Shown piece after piece: positions 14,992 through 22,902 of a stretch of 35,913 nucleotides of DNA (position 1 is the first letter of the stretch; each line of letters begins with the position of its first letter). The notes below the pieces were generated by a model that was not told where the DNA came from, made no database searches, and saw only the letters and a program-made list of their open reading frames with translations. The position numbers and the translations under genes were made by a program. The DNA is taken from contig JAQWBM010000022.1 of assembly GCA_028706405.1 (NCBI GenBank), forward strand, positions 1 through 35,913. The letters are read 5' to 3'. Origin of the DNA: Eubacteriales bacterium. GTDB lineage: Bacteria > Bacillota > Clostridia > Peptostreptococcales > Anaerovoracaceae.

Positions 14992-17121
14992 CTATAGTGC
15001 TTGATTTGAATGAATCTTTTCTGCCTGTTTTTCATCATCCTTTATAACATATTTGACGCGCTGTCTATATTCTTCCTTCTTTCCTTTGTTATAATTTTGA
15101 ACTGGCCGCAGATACCCGACTACACGGCTCCATACTTCCGTTGTGCTCCCGCAGCTTGGGCAGGAGAAATGCTCACCTGAGAAATATCCATGGTTGTTGC
15201 AGATGGAGAATGTCGGTGTCAGTGAAATATATGGCAGCTTATAATTAGTAAAGGCTTTTTGTAACAGCTTCTTGGCGGCGCTGACATCCTTGATCTCTTC
15301 TCCCAGATACAGATGAAGAACTGTCCCTCCTGTATATAGCGACTGTAGTCCGTCCTGCAGATCCAGTGTCTCAAAGATATCATCTGTGTAGCCCACAGGA
15401 AGCTGTGATGAATTGGTATAGTATGGTACATCTTCTCCCGCAGTTATTATGTCCGGATATTTTCTCTTGTCCTTTTCTGCAAGACGGTAGCTGGTTCCTT
15501 CGGCGGGGGTTGCTTCCAGATTGTAATAATGTCCGGTTTCTTCCTGGATATCCTTTATGACATCCCTCATATATGTAACGGTTCTGATTGCAAAATCCTG
15601 ACCCTCTTGTGTTGTCAAATCAAATTCAGGACCCAAAAGATTCTGACAGGCCTCATTCATTCCAATCAGACCGATAGTATTAAAATGGTTGAACCAATAA
15701 ACGCCTGTTCGCTCTTTGATCCCCTTTAAATAATTGGCGGAATATGGATAAAGCCCTTTGTCGGTCTGTTCCTCAACGACCTTTCGTTTCATTTCAAGGC
15801 TGTTTCTGGCAAGGTTCATCTGCTGCCATAATCTCGTACGGAATTCAGATTCGCTTGTTGAAATATACGCAAGCCTTGGCAAATTGATCGTTACAACGCC
15901 AATGGATCCGGTAAGCGGGTTGGAACCGAACAGGCCTCCGCCTCTCTTTCTTAATTCAGAAGTATCCAACCTAAGACGACAGCACATTGAAAGAGCATCC
16001 TCAGGTGAAAGGTCTGAATTAATATAGTTTGAGAAATATGGGATTCCGTACTTACAGGTAATCTCCATAATTTTTTCAGCGACCGTGCTGTTCCAGTCGA
16101 AATCTTTAGTTATATTGATAGTTGGTATGGGGAAGGTGAAAACCCTGCCCTTTTTATCGCCCTCCATCATAACATCGCAATATGCTATGTTAAACAGATC
16201 CATTTCCTTCTGGAACTCTCCATAGGTTTTATCCATTAATTGACCGCCGACGATGGCATGTTCATTTCTCAAAGTGCTGGGCGGCACAAGATCAAAGGTG
16301 AGATTTGAAAAAGGGCATTGAAATCCAACACGGGTCGGAACATTAAGATTAAAGATGAACTCCTGAATCGCTTGTTTTACCATTTTATAATCCAATTTAT
16401 CATAATATATGAATGGAGCACAGTAGGTATCAATAGAAGACCATGCCTGGGCTCCTGCAGTTTCCCCTTGAGTGGTAAACGTAGAGTTCACGATTTGCCC
16501 TAAAAATGTTCTCAGATGTTTTGGCGCGCTGGATTCCACTTTGCCCGAAACGCCGCCAAAACCATTCATTAAAATCTGTCTTAAATCCCAACCGGCACAG
16601 TATGGTCCGAAGAACCCAAGGTCATGAATGTGCAGATCACCTGAAATATGGGCTCCTCTAATATCTTCAGTGTAAATTTCATGAAGCCAGTAATTTTGTG
16701 TAAAGGCTTCACGCACATAGTTATTCAGTCCATTGATAGATTTTTGCGTGTTTGCATTTTCATTGACCTGCCAATCGGAATCATTCAGATAGTCTGTAAA
16801 CATATTGATGGTTGCTCCGATCAGGGCATTTGATTCACGAGCGGAACGCCTTTTTTCACGGTATAGGATATATGCTTTTGCCGTTTTGGCATGCCCATTT
16901 TCTATTAAAACCTTTTCAACGATATCCTGGACAGCTTCAACTTCAGCAATTCCTTCCGGAAAACGAAGGTCCGCAATTTTTACGACTTCATCCGCCAGCT
17001 TTTCTGATGTCGCAAAATCATTTCCGCCAACAGCTTTTGCAGCCTTGAATATTGCCAGAACAATTTTTTCTTTCTTGAAAAGAACGATAGAGCGATCACG
17101 TTTAATGATTTGTTTCAGCAC
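14992..17121 (-). CDS. nrdD: Anaerobic (class III) ribonucleoside-triphosphate reductase
   Basis: A 709-aa enzyme that makes dNTPs without oxygen. The N-terminal ATP-cone (about 1-95) regulates activity, DLHIHDLGFFGPYCAGWDL lies in the catalytic part, and near the C-terminus are a zinc site (CNNHGYFSG...CPSCGS) and the glycyl-radical loop RVVGYLRPV with Gly669. I chose the GTG at 17119-17121 because GGAGGTG lies 7 nt upstream; the longer frame from 17169 would start upstream of that ribosome site. It is followed by nrdG, and two NrdR-box-like sites lie 42-100 bp upstream of the start. Confidence 0.95.
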   Translation of the reverse strand: MLKQIIKRDRSIVLFKKEKIVLAIFKAAKAVGGNDFATSEKLADEVVKIADLRFPEGIAEVEAVQDIVEKVLIENGHAKTAKAYILYREKRRSARESNALIGATINMFTDYLNDSDWQVNENANTQKSINGLNNYVREAFTQNYWLHEIYTEDIRGAHISGDLHIHDLGFFGPYCAGWDLRQILMNGFGGVSGKVESSAPKHLRTFLGQIVNSTFTTQGETAGAQAWSSIDTYCAPFIYYDKLDYKMVKQAIQEFIFNLNVPTRVGFQCPFSNLTFDLVPPSTLRNEHAIVGGQLMDKTYGEFQKEMDLFNIAYCDVMMEGDKKGRVFTFPIPTINITKDFDWNSTVAEKIMEITCKYGIPYFSNYINSDLSPEDALSMCCRLRLDTSELRKRGGGLFGSNPLTGSIGVVTINLPRLAYISTSESEFRTRLWQQMNLARNSLEMKRKVVEEQTDKGLYPYSANYLKGIKERTGVYWFNHFNTIGLIGMNEACQNLLGPEFDLTTQEGQDFAIRTVTYMRDVIKDIQEETGHYYNLEATPAEGTSYRLAEKDKRKYPDIITAGEDVPYYTNSSQLPVGYTDDIFETLDLQDGLQSLYTGGTVLHLYLGEEIKDVSAAKKLLQKAFTNYKLPYISLTPTFSICNNHGYFSGEHFSCPSCGSTTEVWSRVVGYLRPVQNYNKGKKEEYRQRVKYVIKDDEKQAEKIHSNQAL

Positions 17122-17163
17122 AATTATCACCTCCAAAAGTCTCAGTATTTTAATGTGTTTAAA

Positions 17164-17221
17164 ACACAATATGTTGAGGTGGCAAAGAAAAAAACTACCA
17201 CATGTACATAATATATTGATA
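17164..17221 (-). promoter_or_regulatory. Pair of NrdR-box-like sites upstream of nrdD
   Basis: Box 1 (17164-17179) is ACACAATATGTTGAGG and box 2 (17206-17221) is ACATAATATATTGATA. Both resemble the NrdR consensus acaCwATATwTwGwgt. Their starts are 42 bp apart, four helical turns, which fits NrdR binding on one face of the DNA. Confidence 0.6.
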
Positions 17222-17239
17222 ATTGTTCAATGTCAACAT

Positions 17240-18439
17240 TTAAATCTGAAAAGGCGAAATGCACCGATCCAGAATCCCCTGCATATAGGCGATCAGGATT
17301 CCGTAGTTTGTTATCGGCGTATTCTTATCATTTGAGCATTGAAGCCGGTATTTCATTTCCCTTGCATTTAGCATACATCCGCCGCAGTGGACAACCAGCT
17401 TATACTGCGACAAATCCTCAGGGAACTCCATACCACTGGTAAATTTAAAATGCAGATCCTTCTTTGTATATTGATTCAGCCATCGGGGCAGCTTGATCGT
17501 TCCGATATCCTCGCACTGGCGATGGTGAGTACAGCCTTCAGAAATCAGAATAGTATCTCCGTCGTTTAATTCTTCAATGGAGGCGGCTCCTTTCACAGCA
17601 AGCGCCAAATCCCCCTTGTGACGGGCGAATAAAATAGAAAAGGAGGTCAAAGGGATATCCTCAGGTATTTCTGAAGCCACTTTATCAAAAACCTGACTAT
17701 CGGTAATGACGATGCTTGGAGTGGCTGCCAAGCTTTCAAGCGTTGACTTCAACTGAGTTTCCTTGATTACGATCGCAGCTCCATCAGATTCTAAAATGTC
17801 GCGAATAGTTTGCTGCTGCGGAAGGATCAAACGTCCTTTTGGTGCTGAAGAATCTATAGGTACCACCAAAATGACAAGGTCACGCGGCTTTATCAGATCT
17901 GACACGATAGGATATTTTGACTGTCCGGTATGAACCTGACTCGCAATGAGATTTTTTAATTCATGGATATTTTCTCCGGTTACACTGCTTACCCAAAGGT
18001 TTTTTTCTGCAGGAAAGTCTACGGGAAAGGAGGCGGAGCGATCGGCAATATCCAGCTTATTAAAGACGATTATATAAGGTATATTCTTCTGACGGAATCG
18101 GGAAATAATGGCGCGATCCTCTTCAGAAATACCGATCAAGCCGTCTACAACAAGAACAGCGATATCCGTCTTGTTCAATACCTGATAGCTTTTTTGCATC
18201 CGCATATGTCCAAGGGAGCCTTCATCGTCCAGCCCTGGTGTATCGATCATCATCACGGGTCCAAGAGGTAGCAGCTCCATTGCCTTGTAAACAGGGTCTG
18301 TAGTGGTCCCCTTCACCTCGGAGACAATAGACAGATTCTGTCCCGTAACTGCATTTATAACGCTGGATTTTCCGGCGTTACGCTTCCCGAAAAAACCGAT
18401 ATGGATTCTGTCAGAAGCGGGTGTATTGTTTAATCCCAT
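17240..18439 (-). CDS. hydF: [FeFe]-hydrogenase H-cluster maturation GTPase HydF
   Basis: A 399-aa protein. The N-terminal GTPase has P-loop GKRNAGKSS (about 17-25), the G3 motif DTPGLDDEG, and G4 NKLD. The C-terminal cluster-binding region holds CTHHRQCEDIG and HCGGCMLN, which supply the conserved Cys and His ligands. HydF is the scaffold that carries the two-iron subcluster built by HydE and HydG and inserts it into the hydrogenase. It is the last gene of the operon regulator-hydE-hydG-hydF; a 107-bp gap separates it from hydG. No hydrogenase gene is in this window. Confidence 0.96.
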   Translation of the reverse strand: MGLNNTPASDRIHIGFFGKRNAGKSSVINAVTGQNLSIVSEVKGTTTDPVYKAMELLPLGPVMMIDTPGLDDEGSLGHMRMQKSYQVLNKTDIAVLVVDGLIGISEEDRAIISRFRQKNIPYIIVFNKLDIADRSASFPVDFPAEKNLWVSSVTGENIHELKNLIASQVHTGQSKYPIVSDLIKPRDLVILVVPIDSSAPKGRLILPQQQTIRDILESDGAAIVIKETQLKSTLESLAATPSIVITDSQVFDKVASEIPEDIPLTSFSILFARHKGDLALAVKGAASIEELNDGDTILISEGCTHHRQCEDIGTIKLPRWLNQYTKKDLHFKFTSGMEFPEDLSQYKLVVHCGGCMLNAREMKYRLQCSNDKNTPITNYGILIAYMQGILDRCISPFQI

Positions 18440-18546
18440 AGAAACCTACCTTTCCTTTACGCTATAACGCTTAAGCAGAAAAAATCCGACTGTAGAAATT
18501 TTTTCTTGCATCTGTGAGTTTAAACAGGCAGGGAATCTTTGCTTTG

Positions 18547-19965
18547 TTATAATCTAAAATCCCGGCTGCCGTTTTGGATCTTCTCAAGATTATCAATTAC
18601 GATATTTCTAACCTTTTCCCTTGGGATATTTACCAATTCATTATGGATCAACTGTTCTCCGAGCGCTTTTGTTTCAGGCAAAGCATAGTCTTCGATGTAT
18701 TCCTTCAGGGTCATCAATGCGTTAGGATGACAGCAGTTTTGTATTTCCCCGTTTTTACTCAAGGCCATAAAACGATCCCCGGTCCGGCCCTCACGGTAGC
18801 AGGCTGTACAGAAGCTTGGGATATATCCGAGGGTCATAAGCCATTGAACTACCTCATCCAGATTCCTTGTATCCATAACGTCAAACTGTGCTGAATTTTC
18901 ATTCTCCGGTTCGGGTTCTTGATAACCGCCCACGCTGGTTCTGGATCCGCCGCTGATCTGTGAGATGCCAAGATGTAAAACGCGTTCACGGCAGCTTTGG
19001 CTTTCTCTTGTTGAGACGATCATGCCCGTGTAAGGGACGGCAAGGCGGATGCAGGCGACAACCTTTGCAAAAGTATCATCGCTGATGCCGTTTTCAAAGG
19101 AATCGGCATCGATATCGTCAGCATGGCGGATACGAGGTACGCTGATTGTATGCGGACCTACGCCGCATGCAGCTTCCAGATGCTCCGCATGCATAAGCAG
19201 ACCGACAAAGTCATAGCGGTATAATTCCAGCCCGAATAAAACACCGAGCCCAACGTCATCGATCCCGCCTTCCATAGCGCGGTCCATGGCTTCCGTGTGC
19301 CAGGCATAATTGTGCTTGGGACCGGAAGGATGCAGTGCCTCATAGCTTTTTTTATGATAAGTCTCTTGAAACAGAATGTAAGTCCCGATTCCGGCACCTC
19401 TGAGCTTTTTATAATTTTCCACAGTTGTGGCGGCAATATTGACATTTACCCTTCGGATTACACCGTTCTTGTGCTGGATACTGTAAATGGTTTTTATGCT
19501 CTCCAAAATATATTCAATGGGGTTGTTGACAGGGTCTTCCCCCGATTCGATGGCCAGCCGTTTATGACCCATGTCCTGAAGCGCGATTACTTCCTTTTTT
19601 ATATCCTCCTGTGTCAGTTTTTTTCGCGCGATGTGCTTGTTCGTACAATGATAAGGGCAGTAGACACAGCCATTGACACAGTAATTTGACAGATACAGCG
19701 GTGCGAACATCACAATGCGGTTTCCGTAGATGTCCTTCTTCATCTGTTCTGCAAGGGCATAAATTTCTTGATTTTTTTCTTCCAGATCGCAATCCAATAA
19801 TACGGCAGCCTCCCTATGGGATAAGCCTTTTCTTAACCGCGCTTTTTCCAGAATGCTGTCGATCAATTCCGCGTTATGCTTGTTCGATTCGGCATATGCC
19901 AGGGTGTCCAGTATTTCTTCATCATGTATAAATTCTTCCGCTCTTGGTGATTTTACATCATACAT
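18547..19965 (-). CDS. hydG: [FeFe]-hydrogenase maturation radical SAM enzyme HydG (tyrosine lyase)
   Basis: A 472-aa radical SAM enzyme that in this family cleaves tyrosine to p-cresol, CO and cyanide for the H-cluster. The radical-SAM motif CVNGCVYC is near residue 96, and ESGEDP is a ThiH/HydG feature. The C-terminal second-cluster motif CTACYREGRTGDRFM, with a later Cys in the CC pair of IQNCCHPNA, distinguishes HydG from ThiH. The ATG follows a GGAGG site. It lies between hydE and hydF. Confidence 0.96.
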   Translation of the reverse strand: MYDVKSPRAEEFIHDEEILDTLAYAESNKHNAELIDSILEKARLRKGLSHREAAVLLDCDLEEKNQEIYALAEQMKKDIYGNRIVMFAPLYLSNYCVNGCVYCPYHCTNKHIARKKLTQEDIKKEVIALQDMGHKRLAIESGEDPVNNPIEYILESIKTIYSIQHKNGVIRRVNVNIAATTVENYKKLRGAGIGTYILFQETYHKKSYEALHPSGPKHNYAWHTEAMDRAMEGGIDDVGLGVLFGLELYRYDFVGLLMHAEHLEAACGVGPHTISVPRIRHADDIDADSFENGISDDTFAKVVACIRLAVPYTGMIVSTRESQSCRERVLHLGISQISGGSRTSVGGYQEPEPENENSAQFDVMDTRNLDEVVQWLMTLGYIPSFCTACYREGRTGDRFMALSKNGEIQNCCHPNALMTLKEYIEDYALPETKALGEQLIHNELVNIPREKVRNIVIDNLEKIQNGSRDFRL

Positions 19966-20071
19966 TTTTTACCTCCTGGATGATTTCTTTCATCCGATTC
20001 ATGGTTTCAGTAAATGGGTTATATAGCATTAAATTATCTGCTACAACTCTTGTTTTTTGCCGGAACGCTGC

Positions 20072-21130
20072 CTATGTGCTGCTCTGATCCAGTGCTCTTG
20101 AATCTCCCCGGTCAACCACAACCTGATACCCTATAAGCTGCATTCGACCTTCGATACAATGACGGCATTCGGCTGCTTCATCTCCGGTACAGATTTTATT
20201 GTCGTATAGCAAATATTTATCACGCACTTCCTTCGGTGAAAGATTGGGCATTACGACATTTGCTCCGGCGAGGATTGCTTTTTCCCGTCCCGCAGGATCG
20301 ATAGTCCCGATGGCTGTGGTGGCAGGGAGAAGAACGGCAGGAAGCATAAGCCGGATCAGCCCCAGAAGAAACAGCGTAAGCTCTGTTGTACCTTCTGGCT
20401 CCGCGGAAAACGGGGTATCGTGATGGGGAATAAACGGACCGATGCCTACCATATGCGGACGAAGCTCTTGAAGATACAGCAGATCTTCGGCTAAGCTTTC
20501 AGGAGTTTGACCGGGAGCGCCCACCATAAAACCGCTTCCAACCTGATAACCGATCTCTTTCAGCCCCTGTAAACACTGTTTTCGCGCTTCAAGTGTAAGT
20601 GAAGAGGGGTGAAGCCTTCTGTAGTGTATCGGATCGGCAGTTTCATGCCTGAGCAGGTAACGGTCGGCTCCGGCATCATAAAAAGCTTTATAACTTTCAT
20701 AAGAGCGTTCTCCAATGGATAAGGTAAGCGCACAATCAGGGTAAAGGCTTTTGATCTCCCGGATGATATCAACAATCATCGTATCATTATAATGGCCGTC
20801 TTCACCGCCTTGAAGCACAAAGGTTCGGAACCCAAGCAGGTATCCCTCCCGGCAGCAGGCAAGGATCTGCGCTTTCGTTAAGCGGTAACGTGAAACATTC
20901 CGGTTGCTTCTTCGGATTCCGCAGTAATAGCAGTCGTTTTTACAATAATTGGTAAACTCGATCAGGCCTCTCAGATAGATGTCCCTGCCATAATACTGCT
21001 CTCTCACATTACGTGCTTTTTCAAATAAATACTCGCTAAGCTCAGGGTCACGGTTTTTTAGCAAAGCGATATACTCTTCTTTCGTCAGCCGGTGATCCTT
21101 TTTCAGTTTATCGATCAATTGATTCATCAT
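20072..21130 (-). CDS. hydE: [FeFe]-hydrogenase maturation radical SAM enzyme HydE
   Basis: A 352-aa radical SAM protein of the BioB/HydE group that acts on an organometallic precursor during H-cluster assembly. The cluster motif is CKNDCYYCGIRRSN near residue 63. It also has QGGEDGHY, the GSGFMVGAPGQT loop, and VGIGPFIPHHDTP, all typical of HydE. Its ATG overlaps the stop codon of the upstream regulator gene (ATGA type), which points to translational coupling. Confidence 0.95.
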   Translation of the reverse strand: MMNQLIDKLKKDHRLTKEEYIALLKNRDPELSEYLFEKARNVREQYYGRDIYLRGLIEFTNYCKNDCYYCGIRRSNRNVSRYRLTKAQILACCREGYLLGFRTFVLQGGEDGHYNDTMIVDIIREIKSLYPDCALTLSIGERSYESYKAFYDAGADRYLLRHETADPIHYRRLHPSSLTLEARKQCLQGLKEIGYQVGSGFMVGAPGQTPESLAEDLLYLQELRPHMVGIGPFIPHHDTPFSAEPEGTTELTLFLLGLIRLMLPAVLLPATTAIGTIDPAGREKAILAGANVVMPNLSPKEVRDKYLLYDNKICTGDEAAECRHCIEGRMQLIGYQVVVDRGDSRALDQSST

Positions 21131-21399
21131 GAAGAACCTCCCGATTCGTTATAAGGCACTTTGGAATAAATGGTTTTTGTGCTTACGCCCGGAAGCATTC
21201 CCAGCTTTCCTGAAAGCGAACTGATCACATCCCCGGGAGCATCCAACGCAATGCTGATGATAGCAATATTTCTCTTTGCGTATGGCACTCCCATCCTGCC
21301 GACAATATATTGTGAAAATTGATGAAGAATAAGATTCATTTTTTCTACAGAATCTTCATTTTCAATGATAATGCCGATTAAAGCGACTCGAGACTCCAT
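21127..21399 (-). CDS. TM1266-family iron-only hydrogenase system regulator
   Basis: A 90-aa ACT-like protein with ALIGIIIENEDSVEKMNLILHQF and YIVGRMGVPYAKRNIAIISIAL, typical of the small putative regulators encoded with hydEFG in Clostridia and Thermotoga. The ATG at 21399 has AGGAGG 9 nt upstream. The frame extends up to 21465 but lacks a ribosome site there. It overlaps hydE by 4 nt. Its regulatory mechanism is not established. Confidence 0.9.
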   Translation of the reverse strand: MESRVALIGIIIENEDSVEKMNLILHQFSQYIVGRMGVPYAKRNIAIISIALDAPGDVISSLSGKLGMLPGVSTKTIYSKVPYNESGGSS

Positions 21400-21489
21400 A
21401 ATATAATCCTCCTGCTTGTCTCGTCCAATTTGCATGGCAAATTGTAGACGAACTGAAAAATTCAATCCAGGTACACTGTTGCTGCTAAT

Positions 21490-21546
21490 AAAAAAAGCAC
21501 CATTAAAGGCGCAAAAATAGCTATAAGCTTTCTATTTTGTGCCTTT
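21490..21546 (-). promoter_or_regulatory. Hairpin and T-run in the leader of the hyd operon (possible attenuator)
   Basis: On the minus strand, GGCACAAAATAG can pair with CTATTTTTGCGCC (21508-21543), making a long hairpin. The GCGCC part of its right arm can instead pair with GGTGC (21497-21512), directly followed by seven T. The two structures exclude each other, which is the layout of a conditional terminator. The short stem is only 5 bp with one G-U pair, so this is tentative. Confidence 0.45.
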
Positions 21547-21615
21547 CCCCTCAGAAAAAAACCTTTGGGCGTCAGAACAACAGATGTATTGTTATTTATT
21601 TAACATTTCATCATT

Positions 21616-21644
21616 ATTATACAGTACTGATCAGGGTGCTGCAA
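21616..21644 (-). promoter_or_regulatory. Sigma-A-type promoter of the hyd operon
   Basis: On the minus strand TTGCAG and TATAAT are separated by 17 bp. The expected start near 21609 leaves a leader of about 210 nt before the regulator gene. Confidence 0.6.
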
Positions 21645-21723
21645 GAACAATTTTAAAAAATATATAAAAATTTTGTATAAATTTGCATAAAGATGTTTTT
21701 AAGCTTAAGATGTTTCATCGTAA

Positions 21724-21761
21724 AAAGATAAAAGAGAGGCGAGCGCTTCTCTTTTATCTTT
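21724..21761 (-). terminator. Orphan strong hairpin with a T-run on the minus strand
   Basis: Perfect 14-bp arms AAAGATAAAAGAGA and TCTCTTTTATCTTT enclose a 10-nt GC-rich loop. On the minus strand TTTTT follows the stem. No minus-strand gene lies upstream that would need it. It may insulate the hyd promoter or end a small RNA. Confidence 0.6.
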
Positions 21762-21844
21762 AGATGGGTAAGAGTTATAAAATTGGGTGGTTTGTCAATA
21801 TTGATTATATCATTGAAATACATGCAAGAGAATAGAAAACATGA

Positions 21845-21850
21845 TATAAT
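21845..21850 (+). promoter_or_regulatory. -10 box (TATAAT) before the structured leader
   Basis: A perfect TATAAT sits about 10 bp upstream of the first helix of the structured element. No convincing -35 box was found at 17 bp. Confidence 0.4.
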
Positions 21851-21859
21851 TTTAGATTA

Positions 21860-21983
21860 TCAGGAATGCGGGTTACTGCGCACAGCATTTTGTGCCGGGC
21901 ATGGCTGAAATCAGACGTTGGAGGGGTTTTATGCCACGAAATTAAGCAACACGTTCTGCTTAAGCGTTATAAGCATTCCCTGA
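21860..21983 (+). ncRNA. Structured RNA leader of unknown class upstream of the NAD(P)HX epimerase gene
   Basis: The ends pair (GGAATGC 21863-21869 with GCATTCC 21973-21979, plus TCAG with CTGA after a one-base bulge). Inside, three further helices are visible: GCACA with TGTGC, GGCAT with ATGCC, and TTAAGCA with TGCTTAA. Together they form a closed multi-branch junction of about 124 nt, just before the ribosome site. I do not recognise a known riboswitch class (TPP, FMN, cobalamin, SAM, THF, c-di-GMP, ZTP and others were considered from memory). Confidence 0.5.
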
Positions 21984-22022
21984 TGGAGCAATACAATGAA
22001 TAAGGTAAGGGAGAAAAGTACG

Positions 22023-22703
22023 ATGTTAAATATGCTTTCAGCAGATATGAATATAGTAACCTCATCACAGATGAAAGAGATTGAAAGACGATCGGATAAG
22101 GCGGGGCTATCCTATTATCAGATGATGGAAAATGCAGGGAATGGAGCAGCCGAACATATCGCAAAGGATCATTCGGTTTTCGGGAAGTCTGTTTTGATTT
22201 TCTGCGGCAAGGGAAATAATGGGGGAGACGGATTTGTCGCTGCTCGAAGATTATATGAAATGGGAGCAAATGTAAAGATTGTTCTTGTAGAAGGGGAACC
22301 GAAGACTGAGGATGCAATAAAAAACAAACAGCTTTGTGAATCTTTGGATCTCCCGTTTTATAATGGAAATGGAAATGAGAGTGAAGTTCAACTGGATGTA
22401 TCGAAAGCAGATATCATCATTGATGCAATTTACGGCACTGGATTCCATGGGGAATTAAGAGAGCCGGTCAGAAAAATCACAAGATTGATCAACAGCTCAG
22501 AAGCATATGTCTATGCTCTGGATGTTCCCAGCGGCTTGAACGGAGATTCCGGCTATGCTGACAGTGATACTGTCAGCGCTTATAAAACCATCGTATTCCA
22601 TCGATTAAAACCGGCTCATGCTGATGAAAGATGTATTCGGTATTTAGGGCAGGTTATTTGCATTTCTATAGGGATTGAGCTGGTGCTGGGGGCAGATAGT
22701 TAG
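22023..22703 (+). CDS. nnr: NAD(P)H-hydrate epimerase (YjeF N-terminal domain only)
   Basis: A 226-aa single-domain protein. It repairs damaged NAD(P)HX by interconverting the R and S forms. Visible are QMKEIERRSDKAGLSYYQMMENAGNGAA, the phosphate-binding GKGNNGGDGFVAARRL, IIDAIYGTGFHGE with the catalytic Asp, and LDVPSGLNGDSG. The usual fused C-terminal ADP/ATP-dependent dehydratase is absent. I prefer the ATG at 22023 (GGGAG 9 nt upstream); an ATG at 21996 with GGAG upstream is also possible. It overlaps the last codons of the small minus-strand gene at 22700. Confidence 0.9.
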   Translation: MLNMLSADMNIVTSSQMKEIERRSDKAGLSYYQMMENAGNGAAEHIAKDHSVFGKSVLIFCGKGNNGGDGFVAARRLYEMGANVKIVLVEGEPKTEDAIKNKQLCESLDLPFYNGNGNESEVQLDVSKADIIIDAIYGTGFHGELREPVRKITRLINSSEAYVYALDVPSGLNGDSGYADSDTVSAYKTIVFHRLKPAHADERCIRYLGQVICISIGIELVLGADS

Positions 22704-22873
22704 GTCCGTTTCGGCTTTTTTCTTTTGCGTACGGATTCTGTCAGAAGATATTCGATCTGCCCGTTTATGGATCGAAAGTCATCCTCAGCCCAGGCTGCAA
22801 GCTCCCTCCAAAGGGATGGCGATAATCGCAGCAACAGTTGTTTTTTGTCTTTTTCTTTATTATCTGTTGGCAA
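22700..22873 (-). CDS. Small Arc-like (ribbon-helix-helix-like) protein downstream of the SPFH gene, TTG start
   Basis: A 57-aa protein starting at TTG (22871-22873), with GGGAGGTG 6 nt upstream. After a charged N-terminus it reads QLLLRLSPSLWRELAAWAED and then SINGQIEYLLTESVRKRKK, the beta-strand plus two-helix pattern of Arc/MetJ-type proteins. It lies 29 bp after the SPFH gene on the same strand. Such small proteins commonly follow SPFH genes in Clostridia (recalled). The open frames on the plus strand here are its shadow. A DNA-binding role is likely from the fold but untested. Confidence 0.75.
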   Translation of the reverse strand: MPTDNKEKDKKQLLLRLSPSLWRELAAWAEDDFRSINGQIEYLLTESVRKRKKPKRT

Positions 22874-22902
22874 TCATTCCACCTCCCTTTATTTTAATCA
22901 TT

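Noticed and set aside
14992..17169. Longer nrdD start at 17169
   Set aside because: The added 16 residues lie upstream of the GGAGGTG ribosome site and overlap the NrdR-like box; the GTG at 17121 fits the site and the family start.
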